A stretch of DNA of 42,580 nt, from the NCBI RefSeq assembly GCF_020829445.1, contig NZ_JAIVFV010000049.1, positions 1 to 42,580 of the forward strand. The letters run 5' to 3'. The DNA is from Nostoc sp. CHAB 5836. GTDB lineage: Bacteria > Cyanobacteriota > Cyanobacteriia > Cyanobacteriales > Nostocaceae. The notes under the pieces were generated by a model. It made no database searches, was not told the origin of the DNA, and saw nothing but the letters and a program-made list of their open reading frames with translations. Of this stretch, positions 25,249 through 33,672 are shown piece by piece. The position numbers and the translations under genes are program-made. How positions within the stretch are numbered: the stretch's first letter is position 1; each line of letters opens with the position of its first letter.

Positions 25249-27039
25249 TTACCGTTTCACCAATTTCTTCGACATCTTCCGCAGACGAATCGATTGGGGT
25301 GTAACTTCCACCAATTCATCGGCTGCGATGTATTCCAAAGCACGCTCTAGGCTCATATCTATTGGTGCTTGCAGTTGCACCAATTCATCGCCACCAGCAG
25401 CGCGGTGGTTAGTTAACTGCTTGGTCTTACAGATATTCAGTTCCAAATCTTGGGAACGAGTGTGTTCTCCCACAATCATCCCTCTGTAAACCTTTGTACC
25501 TGGAGTAATAAAGAATGCTCCTCTATCTTCGGCATTTCTCATGGCGTAGAAGGTAGAAACGCCCTCCTCAAAGGATATTAAAACACCTTTGTTACGCGCT
25601 TCAATGTCGCCACTGAGTGGACGGTAGTCTAAGAAGCTGTGGTTCATGATACCTTCGCCACGAGTCATCCGCATGAATTCACCCCGGAAACCAATCAAAC
25701 CACGGGCGGGAATGACAAACTCTAGCTGGGTGCGATCGCCACTACCTGGTTGCATATCTTGCATTTCGCCTTTGCGTTGTCCCAGGCGTTCAATACAGCT
25801 ACCCACACCATCAGCAGGAATGTCTAACACCAAAAGTTCGTAAGGTTCACAAGGTTGACCGTTGATTTCACGGTAAATTACCTGTGGCTGAGATACCTGA
25901 AACTCGAAGCCTTCCCGACGCATGGTTTCAATTAAGATACCCAGGTGGAGTTCTCCACGACCGGAAACCAGGAATTTATCGGGAGAATCGGTTTCTTCGA
26001 CACGCAAAGCAACGTTGGTTTCGAGTTCGCGGAATAGGCGATCGCGTATCTGTCTTGATGTCACCAACTTACCTTCTTGACCAGCAAAGGGCGAATCATT
26101 CACCCAGAAGGCCATTTGCAAGGTTGGTTCATCCACTTTAATTAGTGGTAAAGCTTGCGGTTCATTAGGATCAGTAATTGTTTCCCCAATGTAAGCATCA
26201 GCAAAACCAGCCACCGCGACAATATAACCTGCCGTGGCTTCTTCCATGTCTACCCGCTTCAGCCCTTCAAAGCCCATCAACTTGGTAATTTTACCCTTGA
26301 CAATAGTGCCATCTTCTGTTACTAAAGCTGCCTGCTGTCCTGAGCGGATCGTACCGTTATGAATTCTGCCAATGACAATTCGTCCCAGATATTCAGAATA
26401 ATCTAGGGTTGTGACTTGTAATTGCAGAGGCTTATTGCGATCGCCTACTGGTGCTGGAACGTGTTGCAGAATTGCGTTAAACAGGGGTTGCATATCTACC
26501 GATTCTGCTTCCAAGCTTTCCTTGGCGAAACCTGCCATACCCGAGGCAAACAGATAGGTAAAATCACACTGGTCTTCATCTGCCCCTAATTCCAAGAACA
26601 GATCCAATACTTTATCAACAGCAACGTGGGGGTCAGTTTTTCCACGGTCGATTTTGTTGATAATAACGATGGGGCGCAGCCCTTTTTCTAAAGCTTTTTT
26701 CAGGACAAAGCGCGTTTGGGGCATGGGGCCTTCATTGGCATCGACAATCAGAAGACATCCGTCAACCATGCCGAGTACGCGTTCGACTTCGCCACCAAAG
26801 TCAGCGTGTCCAGGAGTGTCAACAATATTGATTAGTGTTTCTTTGTAGCGAACGGCTGTATTTTTCGAGAGGATAGTAATACCCCGTTCCCGTTCTAGGG
26901 CGTTGGAGTCCATAACGCAATCCGGAACGTCTTCGCCTTCGCGGAAAATGCCGGATTGTTTGAGGAGTGCGTCAACCAGCGTGGTTTTGCCGTGGTCAAC
27001 GTGGGCGATAATGGCGACGTTGCGAATTGGGAGCGTCAT
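25249..27039 (-). CDS. typA: Translational GTPase TypA/BipA
   Basis: This 596-residue GTPase of the EF-G-like family has G1 AHVDHGKT at 12-19, RGIT (52-55), G3 DTPGH at 74-78 and G4 NKID at 128-131. The domain II, III and V sequences and the C-terminal BipA-specific domain follow. BipA/TypA binds ribosomes and supports assembly and translation under cold and other stress. The length is the usual one. It is convergent with ftsH across repeats and has its own terminator. The ATG at 27039 starts the conserved '[15 protein letters not shown]' sequence. Confidence 0.95.
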   Translation of the reverse strand: MTLPIRNVAIIAHVDHGKTTLVDALLKQSGIFREGEDVPDCVMDSNALERERGITILSKNTAVRYKETLINIVDTPGHADFGGEVERVLGMVDGCLLIVDANEGPMPQTRFVLKKALEKGLRPIVIINKIDRGKTDPHVAVDKVLDLFLELGADEDQCDFTYLFASGMAGFAKESLEAESVDMQPLFNAILQHVPAPVGDRNKPLQLQVTTLDYSEYLGRIVIGRIHNGTIRSGQQAALVTEDGTIVKGKITKLMGFEGLKRVDMEEATAGYIVAVAGFADAYIGETITDPNEPQALPLIKVDEPTLQMAFWVNDSPFAGQEGKLVTSRQIRDRLFRELETNVALRVEETDSPDKFLVSGRGELHLGILIETMRREGFEFQVSQPQVIYREINGQPCEPYELLVLDIPADGVGSCIERLGQRKGEMQDMQPGSGDRTQLEFVIPARGLIGFRGEFMRMTRGEGIMNHSFLDYRPLSGDIEARNKGVLISFEEGVSTFYAMRNAEDRGAFFITPGTKVYRGMIVGEHTRSQDLELNICKTKQLTNHRAAGGDELVQLQAPIDMSLERALEYIAADELVEVTPQSIRLRKMSKKLVKR

Positions 27040-28055
27040 AGAAGCTTTTGGTGAACTCTAGAGGGGGTTTTTAGATTTACATTTGAATGCTAGGCTGTTT
27101 TAACAGAATTGGGGATGATCAGCAAACTCTGTAAAGAACCTTTAATAATTCTAGCGTAATCGTCACAATTGCGCTGAGGTTTGTAAACTCCACAAGTAGT
27201 AAATCGCAAATTTTTCTCTAAGCCTTTTCTGTATTTGATTTCAGACTTCAAAGCTAATCAGTTGAAATGCTCTTAGAATAAGTGTTTAAACTCTTGCTTT
27301 ATAGCTAGACTCTACTGAGTAGAACAGATGTTCGCTTTAAGCAAGACTGAAAACGTAGCCTGAAACCCTTATTATTTACTTTAATTACAGTTGAATTACA
27401 AAAGTTTTCGATTTACTGACAATGGGAATGTAAAGGGCGGTATTGCTCTTGAAAATTACGGTTGATGAGTTGAGGTGCTTTGCTTTGGTGTTAAACGCGA
27501 TCGCACTTCCCACTCGTCACAATAGGCAATCGCAATCTTGATTATTATGCTCAATCGCCTTCAACAGGTCGTCTTTAGTAGCATATATGGCAATTAATTT
27601 CCTTTAGTATATAATCCTCATCATTTTCTTTTTTCAAAGGATTTTATTGTTTAACTTCTCCAAAGCGATCGCCCATAAGAGTAACTAGCAACTTGGGTTA
27701 ATAAAGGAAAATGGAAGCAATCTTTTGATGATAAAAAGTAAAGTTTCGTATTAAAGTAAATTCACTTTTTTAAAAAAGTGATAACTTATTAATTGAAGCC
27801 TCATATGGCAGTCATAAATCATTACTGAGAAAACACGTAGGCGAAAACTTAGCTTTGTTTTGAAACTGAAGCAATACGTATAAATGTGAGGGTAATCTCT
27901 CTGAAAGCTTTTGTTTTTGTCAAAACTTAATTGTCATATTTTCGACTTAGTTTTAATAAGCTAAGATAGTGTTTTGTCATGAATCATTTGAGGTTGCTAT
28001 AGCTTTCCTTGTAGTATGTAGATATATTTACACCAAAAGTAGGACAACATAAGAC
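27040..28055. other. 1-kb AT-rich gap between typA and crystallin gene
   Basis: No gene, RNA or inverted-repeat element was recognised. There is a HIP1 site at about 27498, and a perfect 20-bp palindrome of T/A runs (TCACTTTTTTAAAAAAGTGA) at 27762-27781. Near the crystallin gene two overlapping promoter-like pairs occur: TTGTCA at 27931 with TAATAA at 27954 (17-bp spacing), and TTGTCA at 27974 with TATAGC at 27998. Confidence 0.5.
27931..27959 (+). promoter_or_regulatory. Candidate promoter of the crystallin-like gene
   Basis: TTGTCA (27931-27936) and TAATAA (27954-27959) are separated by 17 bp, predicting a leader of about 90 nt. A second candidate starts at 27974. Neither is decisive. Confidence 0.35.
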
Positions 28056-28379
28056 ATGAAAACTATCGAGATGAGTTCACTTTACTCAGAAATGACCTCT
28101 GAAGAAGCCGAAACCATTAGTGGTGCATATCCTTTCTTAAAAGTCTATGAAGATATAAACTTTAGAGGTGATAGTTGGGAGACAGCCGATAGCTATGATT
28201 ATGTAGGACGTCGTTGGAACGATAGAATTTCTTCAATTAAAATTTTTGAGGGAACATGGACATTCTACGCAGATGCTAACAGAACAGGTTTTAGTAGAAC
28301 GTTAGGCCCAGGAAACTATTCTTGGGTTGAAAATGTTGGAATATCCAATGACTCAATCTCATCCTTCTATTCTTATTAA
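28056..28379 (+). CDS. Beta/gamma-crystallin-like protein with Gly-Ala leader
   Basis: The 107-residue protein begins with a leader of about 24 residues, MTSEEAETISGA at its end, which resembles Gly-Gly/Gly-Ala bacteriocin leaders. The rest (25-107) reads as two Greek-key motifs of a beta/gamma crystallin: 'KVYEDINFRGDSW...' and 'WTFYADANRTGFSRTLGPGNYS', with the N/D-x-S-S calcium-site pattern (DRISSIK, DSISSF). It has no cysteine and no Sec signal. If the leader is genuine, a C39 exporter such as that at 10162 would release an 83-residue Ca-binding domain outside the cytoplasm. AGGA lies about 11-14 nt before the ATG. It stands alone. Confidence 0.75.
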   Translation: MKTIEMSSLYSEMTSEEAETISGAYPFLKVYEDINFRGDSWETADSYDYVGRRWNDRISSIKIFEGTWTFYADANRTGFSRTLGPGNYSWVENVGISNDSISSFYSY

Positions 28380-28460
28380 AGAGCAGTTGAAAGTGCTTGG
28401 CGATGTTACAAATCTATGGAGTATCCTATTTTGTGGCACTGCTATAGCCTTTCCTAATGA

Positions 28461-28600
28461 GAGGATGTTTGAAAATTATTTTTGGCAACATCTCACTCTC
28501 CCAAGCCTAAGAGGATGTTTGAAAAGTCGTTGCCTATTATTTTAGGCACTTACTTATCGATCTCCTTTAACACCCTTTAAATTTTCAAACATTCTGTAAG
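28461..28600. repeat. GAGGATGTTTGAAAA inverted-end repeat
   Basis: GAGGATGTTTGAAAA occurs at 28461-28475 and again at 28511-28525, and its near-complement TTTTCAAACATTCT closes the unit at 28582-28595. This suggests one MITE end inserted into or duplicated beside another. Single ends lie near 6325 and 20782. Confidence 0.6.
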
Positions 28601-28615
28601 AGTTAGGTAGAGATT

Positions 28616-28660
28616 AACCTCAACCGGATGAAACTGTGCTTTATCGGGTTGAGGTTTTGA
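28616..28660 (+). terminator. Hairpin, possible terminator
   Basis: AACCTCAACC and GGTTGAGGTT form a 10-bp stem that extends with one mismatch, with a T-rich tail (TTTTGAT). It lies 237 bp after the crystallin gene and 220 bp before the Panacea gene. Confidence 0.5.
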
Positions 28661-28881
28661 TATGTACTTTATGCACCTGGCAACCTCTATAATGTCAAAC
28701 TAGCATAACCTTAACGAATTTTTGATGAAGCTAAGATTCGACATTTTTTAAATGATTTACTAACTACTGATTTTAATGCGTTGGGTTATGCTATGGTTAT
28801 TCCTAGCTAAGGCATGACTATATGGGTGTTCATTAAAAATACCTAAAGATAGTTAACCAGTCTTAATTTACGAGTCTGATT

Positions 28882-29469
28882 ATGATTGATTGTCTAAATG
28901 TGGCTCGCTACTTCATCGTCAGAGCTTACGAAGACAGTATAGAAGCAGAAATGACCAACATGAAGGTTCAAAAGCTTCTGTATTACGCACAAAGCTTACA
29001 TTTGGCGATGTATGACGAGCCATTGTTTGAAGAAGAAATACAAGCATGGCGCTATGGCCCTGTTTGTCCTCCGGCTTACAGGTTTTACAGTGAATTTGAA
29101 GCTAATCAATTACCTATTCCTAGTCAAGAATTACTGTTAGAGATACCTGAGGATAAGAGACAACTTCTAGAAGAAGTATGGGAATATTTTGGTGGCTACC
29201 ATGCTTATCAACTTAGTGGTATGACGCACTTGGAGTTTCCTTGGAAAAAGGTTAGGTTAGGTTTGCTACCTGAAGCTAGCTCAACTAAGGCAATTCTTCT
29301 TGAAGACTTGAAAGCATTGGGGCATCAGAAACTAGACCAAATAGAGCGTGATCATCCGGCGTATCAATTCGTAATGCGGGAAATTTTAAAAGACGCTTGT
29401 ACTTCGGAATCATCAACTCCTATTCGTAAAGGAGAGGTGCGTGACTGGCTCAACTCCCTTCTCGATTGA
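28882..29469 (+). CDS. Panacea (DUF4065, SocA-like) antitoxin
   Basis: The 195-residue protein has the Panacea core: 'MKVQKLLYYAQSLHLAMYDEPLFEEEIQAWRYGPVCP' (27-63), the highly conserved K-L-x-Y-Y-A-Q and A-W-x-x-G-P-V segments. Panacea proteins are antitoxins paired with many unrelated toxins (SocA/SocB, PanAT). The C-terminal ~60 residues are probably partner-specific. The next gene overlaps it by 29 nt and starts at a GTG with a strong AAGGAG, a translational-coupling layout typical of type II toxin-antitoxin operons. Confidence 0.88.
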   Translation: MIDCLNVARYFIVRAYEDSIEAEMTNMKVQKLLYYAQSLHLAMYDEPLFEEEIQAWRYGPVCPPAYRFYSEFEANQLPIPSQELLLEIPEDKRQLLEEVWEYFGGYHAYQLSGMTHLEFPWKKVRLGLLPEASSTKAILLEDLKALGHQKLDQIERDHPAYQFVMREILKDACTSESSTPIRKGEVRDWLNSLLD

Positions 29470-29818
29470 AAAATCCGATAATTTCAACCGTTCTTTCAAA
29501 AAACTCGCAAAAGCCTACAGATCGGATTTTGTTGAGTGTGTCGCAGAAGTTTTGGAAGATTTAATTGAAGACCAATATCCGATCAATTCTCGTAACGAAC
29601 CTTTGCCTAGAAAGATTGAATTACCTCAAGGATGGTCATTTCACAAGCTAGAGTTCAAGGTATCCAAAGGCGCTTCGGGACAAATTAGATTAATGTATTT
29701 AGTCAATACAACTGATTATGTAATCAAGCTTGTGTGGATTTATAGCCACGAGCAATTTGAAAAACGCCCTACTGAGGTGGATTTAAAAGGTGTTCTTAAA
29801 GAAATCTTAGATTATTAA
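29441..29818 (+). CDS. RelE/ParE-superfamily-like toxin
   Basis: The 125-residue basic protein starts at a GTG inside the antitoxin gene. An AAGGAG at about 29429-29434 and the 29-nt overlap support this start. The order of elements, 'FNRSFKKLAKAYRSDF', two helices, 'LPRKIELPQGWSFHKLEFKV', 'GQIRLMYLV' and 'VIKLVWIYSHEQF', matches the RelE/ParE/mRNA-interferase fold. The Arg in the I-R-L-x-Y strand and the terminal Tyr-Ser-His are candidate functional residues. Its probable role is inhibition of translation or gyrase, neutralised by the Panacea partner. The exact target is unknown. Confidence 0.8.
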   Translation: MTGSTPFSIEKSDNFNRSFKKLAKAYRSDFVECVAEVLEDLIEDQYPINSRNEPLPRKIELPQGWSFHKLEFKVSKGASGQIRLMYLVNTTDYVIKLVWIYSHEQFEKRPTEVDLKGVLKEILDY

Positions 29819-30020
29819 TATTTTATCTGCCTCGGGATAGAATCCAGATTTAAATATTATCTATCTAAAAGTATAAGAACAGAAAATGTAACGAAAAGTT
29901 GTGTTTATCTACCCTAGGTTGTGAGAGCGATCGCTCAAAAGAAAGATGGAATATCCCTAAGCCCTATGTCAAAGTTATATCAAGTAATAACGATAAACAC
30001 TTTGCCGAGGAGAACTACGG

Positions 30021-31073
30021 ATGGTAGCCACTTTAGATGATACGAAACGGAATGCTATTGCTGTAAAATTGGCAAGCATCAAAGCACTCCAAAAGTTAGT
30101 AATCGAAAATGAGCAATCACTTTTGAAAGAAGGACTGGATGCGGAAATTGGCGATCGCATCCGAAATTTCATCAGTGATGACGAAAAAAACCTTGGGGTT
30201 CTAGAAACTGTAATCGGTCAGTATGGCATTCAGGCTGAACCCAAAAATACCGTTACCCAATTCATTGAAAAAGCTCGCGAATTGTTCAAAGGTTCTGAGT
30301 TGAGCCTCTATGAAAAAGTATCTCAGCATGAATTACTGAAACATCAATTAGTAATGAGTGGCTTGATAGTTCACAAGGCTGCTCAAAAAGTAGGTGCTGA
30401 TGTGTTGCTAGCGATCGCACCTTTGAATACCATTAACTTTGAAAACCGCGCTCACCAAGAGCAACTCAAAGGCATTCTGGAAATTCTAGGTGTCCGTGAA
30501 CTAACTGGACAAGATGCAGATCAAGGAATTTGGGCACGTGTCCAAGACGCGATGGCTGCGGTAAGTGGTGTAGTAGGTAGTGCTGTGACTCAAAACAGCG
30601 ACAAAAAGGATCTAAATATCCAAGATGTAATCCGCCTTGATCACAACAAGGTAAATACCCTATTCACCCAACTACTACAAAGCAACGATCCACAAAAAAT
30701 CCAAGAGTACTTCGGTCAAATTTACAAGGATTTAACTGCCCATTCTGAAGCTGAAGAAGAAGTAGTTTATCCAAGAGTACGCCCTTTCTACGGTCAAGAT
30801 AACACTCAAGAACTGTTTGATGAACAAGCCCATGCCAAGCAGGCGTTAGAAGAAATTAAGGCCATTAGCCCATCTTCGCCCCAGTTCAAAGAGAAAGTCA
30901 AACAGCTATTGGATGCCATTGGCGATCATATTCGTCAAGAAGAAACCACAATGTTTGCTGCCATTCGCAACAACTTGACTACCGACCAAAGTGAACAACT
31001 TGCTACTGAATTCAAAGCTGCTAAAACTAGAATTCAACAAAAACTAGGTGTTGTTAGCGAATCTAATGTATAG
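30021..31073 (+). CDS. Hemerythrin HHE-domain protein with helical N-domain
   Basis: The 350-residue, mostly helical protein has a C-terminal hemerythrin domain (about 200-330). Candidate diiron ligands are His208, His241 with Glu245, His271, and His303 with Glu307. The N-terminal 180 residues form a separate four-helix-like domain with His103 and His107 that may be a degenerate ferritin-like unit. A short, Ala/Gly-rich linker near 178-190 joins them. Likely roles are O2, NO or iron sensing or storage in the cytosol; this is inference from the fold. The start has GAGGAG about 8-13 nt upstream. It stands alone, with a bidirectional terminator downstream. Confidence 0.8.
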   Translation: MVATLDDTKRNAIAVKLASIKALQKLVIENEQSLLKEGLDAEIGDRIRNFISDDEKNLGVLETVIGQYGIQAEPKNTVTQFIEKARELFKGSELSLYEKVSQHELLKHQLVMSGLIVHKAAQKVGADVLLAIAPLNTINFENRAHQEQLKGILEILGVRELTGQDADQGIWARVQDAMAAVSGVVGSAVTQNSDKKDLNIQDVIRLDHNKVNTLFTQLLQSNDPQKIQEYFGQIYKDLTAHSEAEEEVVYPRVRPFYGQDNTQELFDEQAHAKQALEEIKAISPSSPQFKEKVKQLLDAIGDHIRQEETTMFAAIRNNLTTDQSEQLATEFKAAKTRIQQKLGVVSESNV

Positions 31074-31117
31074 GAAGCTTTCAGACTTTCTATAGCACTT
31101 CTTGCTTGAGTGCAATA

Positions 31118-31155
31118 CAGACCTAACCCCCAACCCCTTCCCTACAAGGGAAGGG
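31118..31155. repeat. GC-rich palindromic repeat fragment
   Basis: 'Gacctaacccccaacccctt' followed by 'ccctacaagggaaggggag' matches parts of 216-375 and 9590-9829. Confidence 0.5.
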
Positions 31156-31173
31156 GAGTAAGATTCAAATTTA

Positions 31174-31262
31174 GGACTTACGCAAAAACCCTCTCAAACT
31201 CTCATTCCTCCGTGAACTCTGCGTTCTCTGTGGTTCGTTTTCCGTTGCCTTTGCGTAAGTCC
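31174..31262 (-). mobile_element. GGACTTACGCA MITE, 89-bp inverted copy
   Basis: It has the same 89-bp length, ends and TA flanks as the copy at 14524-14612, in the opposite orientation, with only a few differences in the interior. This implies recent mobilisation of one subfamily. Confidence 0.85.
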
Positions 31263-31273
31263 TAAAATTAAAC

Positions 31274-31307
31274 AAAAACTCCCAGCGTTTATCTGCTGGG
31301 AGTTTTT
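31274..31307. terminator. Bidirectional terminator
   Basis: AAAACTCCCAGC pairs perfectly with GCTGGGAGTTTT across an 8-base loop, with an A run before and a T run after. It serves the hemerythrin gene (plus) and the amidohydrolase gene (minus), ending 3 bp from the latter's stop. Confidence 0.85.
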
Positions 31308-31309
31308 AT

Positions 31310-32494
31310 TTACAAATTTTGCTGACAGTATTTATAAGCCGTGTATGCCATAGTTACAACCCCGGTGATAATTGCAGATTCATCGACTTCAAATTGGGGA
31401 TGGTGTAATGGGTGATTAATCATTCTTTCTTTGTAGCCTACACCCAAGCGAAACATAGAACCGGGGGCGTGTTCCAAATACATCGAAAAATCTTCAGCAC
31501 CAAGGGAAGGTTCGGGTAAGACTTGAACGCGATCGCTACTCCAAGCTTCTTCGGCGGCTGATTGTAACAATTGCGTCAGTGCATAATCATTTTGGACGCT
31601 GGGTACACCTTGGCGATAATTGACTTGATAGTTTGCTCCGTAGGTATGGCAAACATTAGATACAATATTTTCAATCCAGTTCGGAAGATGGGCGCGGGTT
31701 TCGGGATGGAGCGATCGCACGGTTCCCAGTAACTGCACTTTATCTGCAATTATATTCGGCGCTCTGCCACCATTAATCTTCCCGATGCTCAATACTACAG
31801 GACGCAAGGGATTCTGCGTCCGGCTGATGGCTTGTTGCATTGCAGTAACCACTTGACAAGCAATCCAAATCGCATCAATGGCCTCATAGGGACGCGCCCC
31901 GTGTCCAGATTCTCCCATAATCAGAATTTCTAAATCATCAGCTGCGGCTGTCAACGCCCCGTAACGCACACCAATAGAACCTGCGGGGATAGAAGGGAAA
32001 ACATGAACCCCTAATACAGCCGAAACATTTTCCATCGCCCCATCTTTCACCATCCAGCTTGCGCCTTGAGCAATTTCTTCAGCTGGCTGAAATAAAAACC
32101 GCACTTTCCCACCCAATTCCTCAGCCAATTGGGACAGCACCATTGCCGTTCCTAACCCCACTGTGGTGTGGACATCATGACCGCAAGCGTGCATAATACC
32201 CTCTGCGCGAGAGGCATATTCCAAATTGGTGCTTTCTTGAATTGGTAAGGCATCCATATCGGTGCGAATTGCCAATAAACGCTCATTTTGGCTAGTACCT
32301 TGCAGTTCTGCAATAACGCCAGTTTTGCCAATTCCTTCTTGTACGTGCAGCCCACTAGAAGACAGAACACCAGCTACAAACGCTGCTGTTTGGTACTCCT
32401 GACCGCTGAGTTCTGGGTGAGAGTGGATGTGGCGGCGAATTTCAATTAAACGGGGCGCTAGTTTTGCTGCTAAGTCTTTAATACGGGTAAGCAT
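31310..32494 (-). CDS. M20-family amidohydrolase (hippurate/IAA-amide type)
   Basis: The 394-residue metallo-hydrolase has metal-site residues in MHACGHDVH (Cys104, His106), the catalytic PAEE (Glu139/Glu140) and His164 in GVHVFP. A dimerisation domain with the conserved G-H-G-A-R-P-Y-E follows, and a late 'GAEDFS' segment. Members hydrolyse N-acyl or N-aryl amides of amino acids (hippurate, IAA-amino acid, N-acetyl-diaminopimelate types); the substrate cannot be told here. The ATG at 32494 starts at the usual N-terminus; an upstream TTG at 32545 would add 17 atypical residues. Confidence 0.9.
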   Translation of the reverse strand: MLTRIKDLAAKLAPRLIEIRRHIHSHPELSGQEYQTAAFVAGVLSSSGLHVQEGIGKTGVIAELQGTSQNERLLAIRTDMDALPIQESTNLEYASRAEGIMHACGHDVHTTVGLGTAMVLSQLAEELGGKVRFLFQPAEEIAQGASWMVKDGAMENVSAVLGVHVFPSIPAGSIGVRYGALTAAADDLEILIMGESGHGARPYEAIDAIWIACQVVTAMQQAISRTQNPLRPVVLSIGKINGGRAPNIIADKVQLLGTVRSLHPETRAHLPNWIENIVSNVCHTYGANYQVNYRQGVPSVQNDYALTQLLQSAAEEAWSSDRVQVLPEPSLGAEDFSMYLEHAPGSMFRLGVGYKERMINHPLHHPQFEVDESAIITGVVTMAYTAYKYCQQNL

Positions 32495-32561
32495 CGATTC
32501 AATTAATCTATAGGCTTTTTTCCCATGATAAAGAACTGTTAACAAACAAAATGCTTTTGGT

Positions 32562-32705
32562 AAGTAGGTCGGCGCAATTAAAGCTAACTGGCTAAGGCTG
32601 TCATTTGTCCTTTGTCACTTGTACTGAGCGAAGTCGAAGTATTGGTCACTAGTAAAGATTTTAAGGCTATTTACGTTTCGTAACATACTTTGATTTTTTT
32701 GCGCC
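32562..32705 (+). repeat. Dispersed repeat with heptamer core
   Basis: 'Gtaggtcggcgcaattaaag', 'ctaactggctaaggctgtca' and an 'acgtttcgtaacatactt' end match 41201-41336 and 39863-39997 in the other orientation and 6119-6206 in the same one. A 'ctgagcgaagtcgaag' piece interrupts the heptamer core. Confidence 0.7.
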
Positions 32706-32772
32706 AACTTACTTATACAAGGATAGTTAAGAACAAGCAGGGAAGGGAGGAGAAGAATTAATAGACCTATTA

Positions 32773-32882
32773 GACATCTGGTGAAAAAGAATTGTTTTGA
32801 CGTAGCACTGCTACGTCTCTACAAGCACTGCTAAGTCTCTACAAGCGTTCTGGGTAACGTATATCTAATTTCACTAGATGTC
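32773..32882. mobile_element. GACATCTGGT MITE, 110 bp
   Basis: Ends GACATCTGGTG and CACTAGATGTC (one mismatch) are flanked by TA. A roughly 20-bp unit, 'gcactgctacgtctctacaa', is duplicated in tandem inside. It is related to the elements at 7961-8050 and 18754-18808. Confidence 0.75.
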
Positions 32883-32895
32883 TATTACAAAATTA

Positions 32896-33060
32896 TTGGG
32901 AGCATCCCAAATGTGCAAAAACTTTGATAGGCCTCACCCCCGAACCCCGAATCCCATGTTCGGGATTCGGGGAACTAGAATTATGTCTCCCCTCTCCCAT
33001 CTTTGGGACAGGGGCTGGGGGTGAGGGAAAAAATTTAAGCTTGCATTGGGATGCTCCCAA
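32896..33060. mobile_element. TTGGGAGCATCCCAA MITE upstream of GNAT gene
   Basis: Perfect 15-bp ends, TTGGGAGCATCCCAA (itself a near palindrome), are flanked by ATTA on both sides. The interior holds 'cctcacccccgaacccc' / 'ggctgggggtgagg' and 'gaatcccatgttcgggattc' stems. A lone end occurs at about 8083-8100. Its right end is 51 bp before the ATG at 33111. Confidence 0.75.
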
Positions 33061-33110
33061 ATTATTTTATGATATGGTACTAGCCTTTAACTTTAAATTG
33101 CTCTACCGAA

Positions 33111-33632
33111 ATGCGAATTGAACCATACGACCCTCGTCAACTTGATGCCGTCATTCGTCTTTCGCTTCGGGCATGGACTCCGGTCTTTGATTCCATTCAG
33201 AAAGCGATGGACTTTGACGTGTACCGGGAACTGTATCCCGCCGATTGGCGTGTAAGCCAGCAAAAGGCTGTCGAGGAAGTCTGTACGGCAGAGGAGACAA
33301 AGGTGTGGGTTGCGGTCGTTCCCGTAGCGTCTCGAAGAGAAGACCCGCCAACGGCGATGGACTCTGGCTCAACCGTGGGCTTTGTAGCCGTGAAACTCCA
33401 CTCACAGAGCAGCTTAGGAGAAATCTACATGATCGCTGTCGATCCAGACTATCAACGTCGAGGCATTGGCACGGCTCTGGTGGAATTCGCTCTTGATTGG
33501 ATGAAAACTGCTGGAATGTCCGTTGCTATGGTCGAAACCGGAGGCGATCCTGGACATGACCCGGCACGTTGTACCTATGAAAAGCTGGGTTTCGGGCTGT
33601 TCCCGACCGCCAGATACTTCAAGAAGTTGTAG
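33111..33632 (+). CDS. GNAT-family N-acetyltransferase
   Basis: The 173-residue protein has the acetyl-CoA-binding motif V-D-P-x-Y-Q-R-R-G-I-G-T at about 117-128, the preceding 'GEIYMIAV' strand and a late 'YEKLGFG' motif. It transfers an acetyl group to an unknown amine. Between 'KVWVAVV' and 'VGFVAVKL', where GNAT proteins normally have a tight turn, about 16 extra residues (PVASRREDPPTAMDSG...) are encoded by a cyanobacterial palindromic repeat in frame. The flanking strands are intact, so the enzyme may still fold. It sits directly behind a MITE, which may carry its promoter. Confidence 0.85.
   Translation: MRIEPYDPRQLDAVIRLSLRAWTPVFDSIQKAMDFDVYRELYPADWRVSQQKAVEEVCTAEETKVWVAVVPVASRREDPPTAMDSGSTVGFVAVKLHSQSSLGEIYMIAVDPDYQRRGIGTALVEFALDWMKTAGMSVAMVETGGDPGHDPARCTYEKLGFGLFPTARYFKKL
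33317..33360 (+). repeat. Palindromic repeat inside the GNAT gene
   Basis: 'Cgttcccgtagcgtctcga' followed by 'agagaagacccgcc' and 'aacggcgatgg' resembles the 'gcttcgcc...gagacgctacgc' repeat seen between genes at 22635-22680 and 4110-4150. It is translated without a stop or frameshift. Confidence 0.55.
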
Positions 33633-33672
33633 GTGTAAAGGGTTGGAAATGCCCCATTGCCTACTCCCCAGT

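Noticed and set aside
28327..28545. 72-codon frame overlapping the crystallin gene's 3' end
   Set aside because: It reads an alternative frame of the crystallin gene and continues into an inverted-end repeat.
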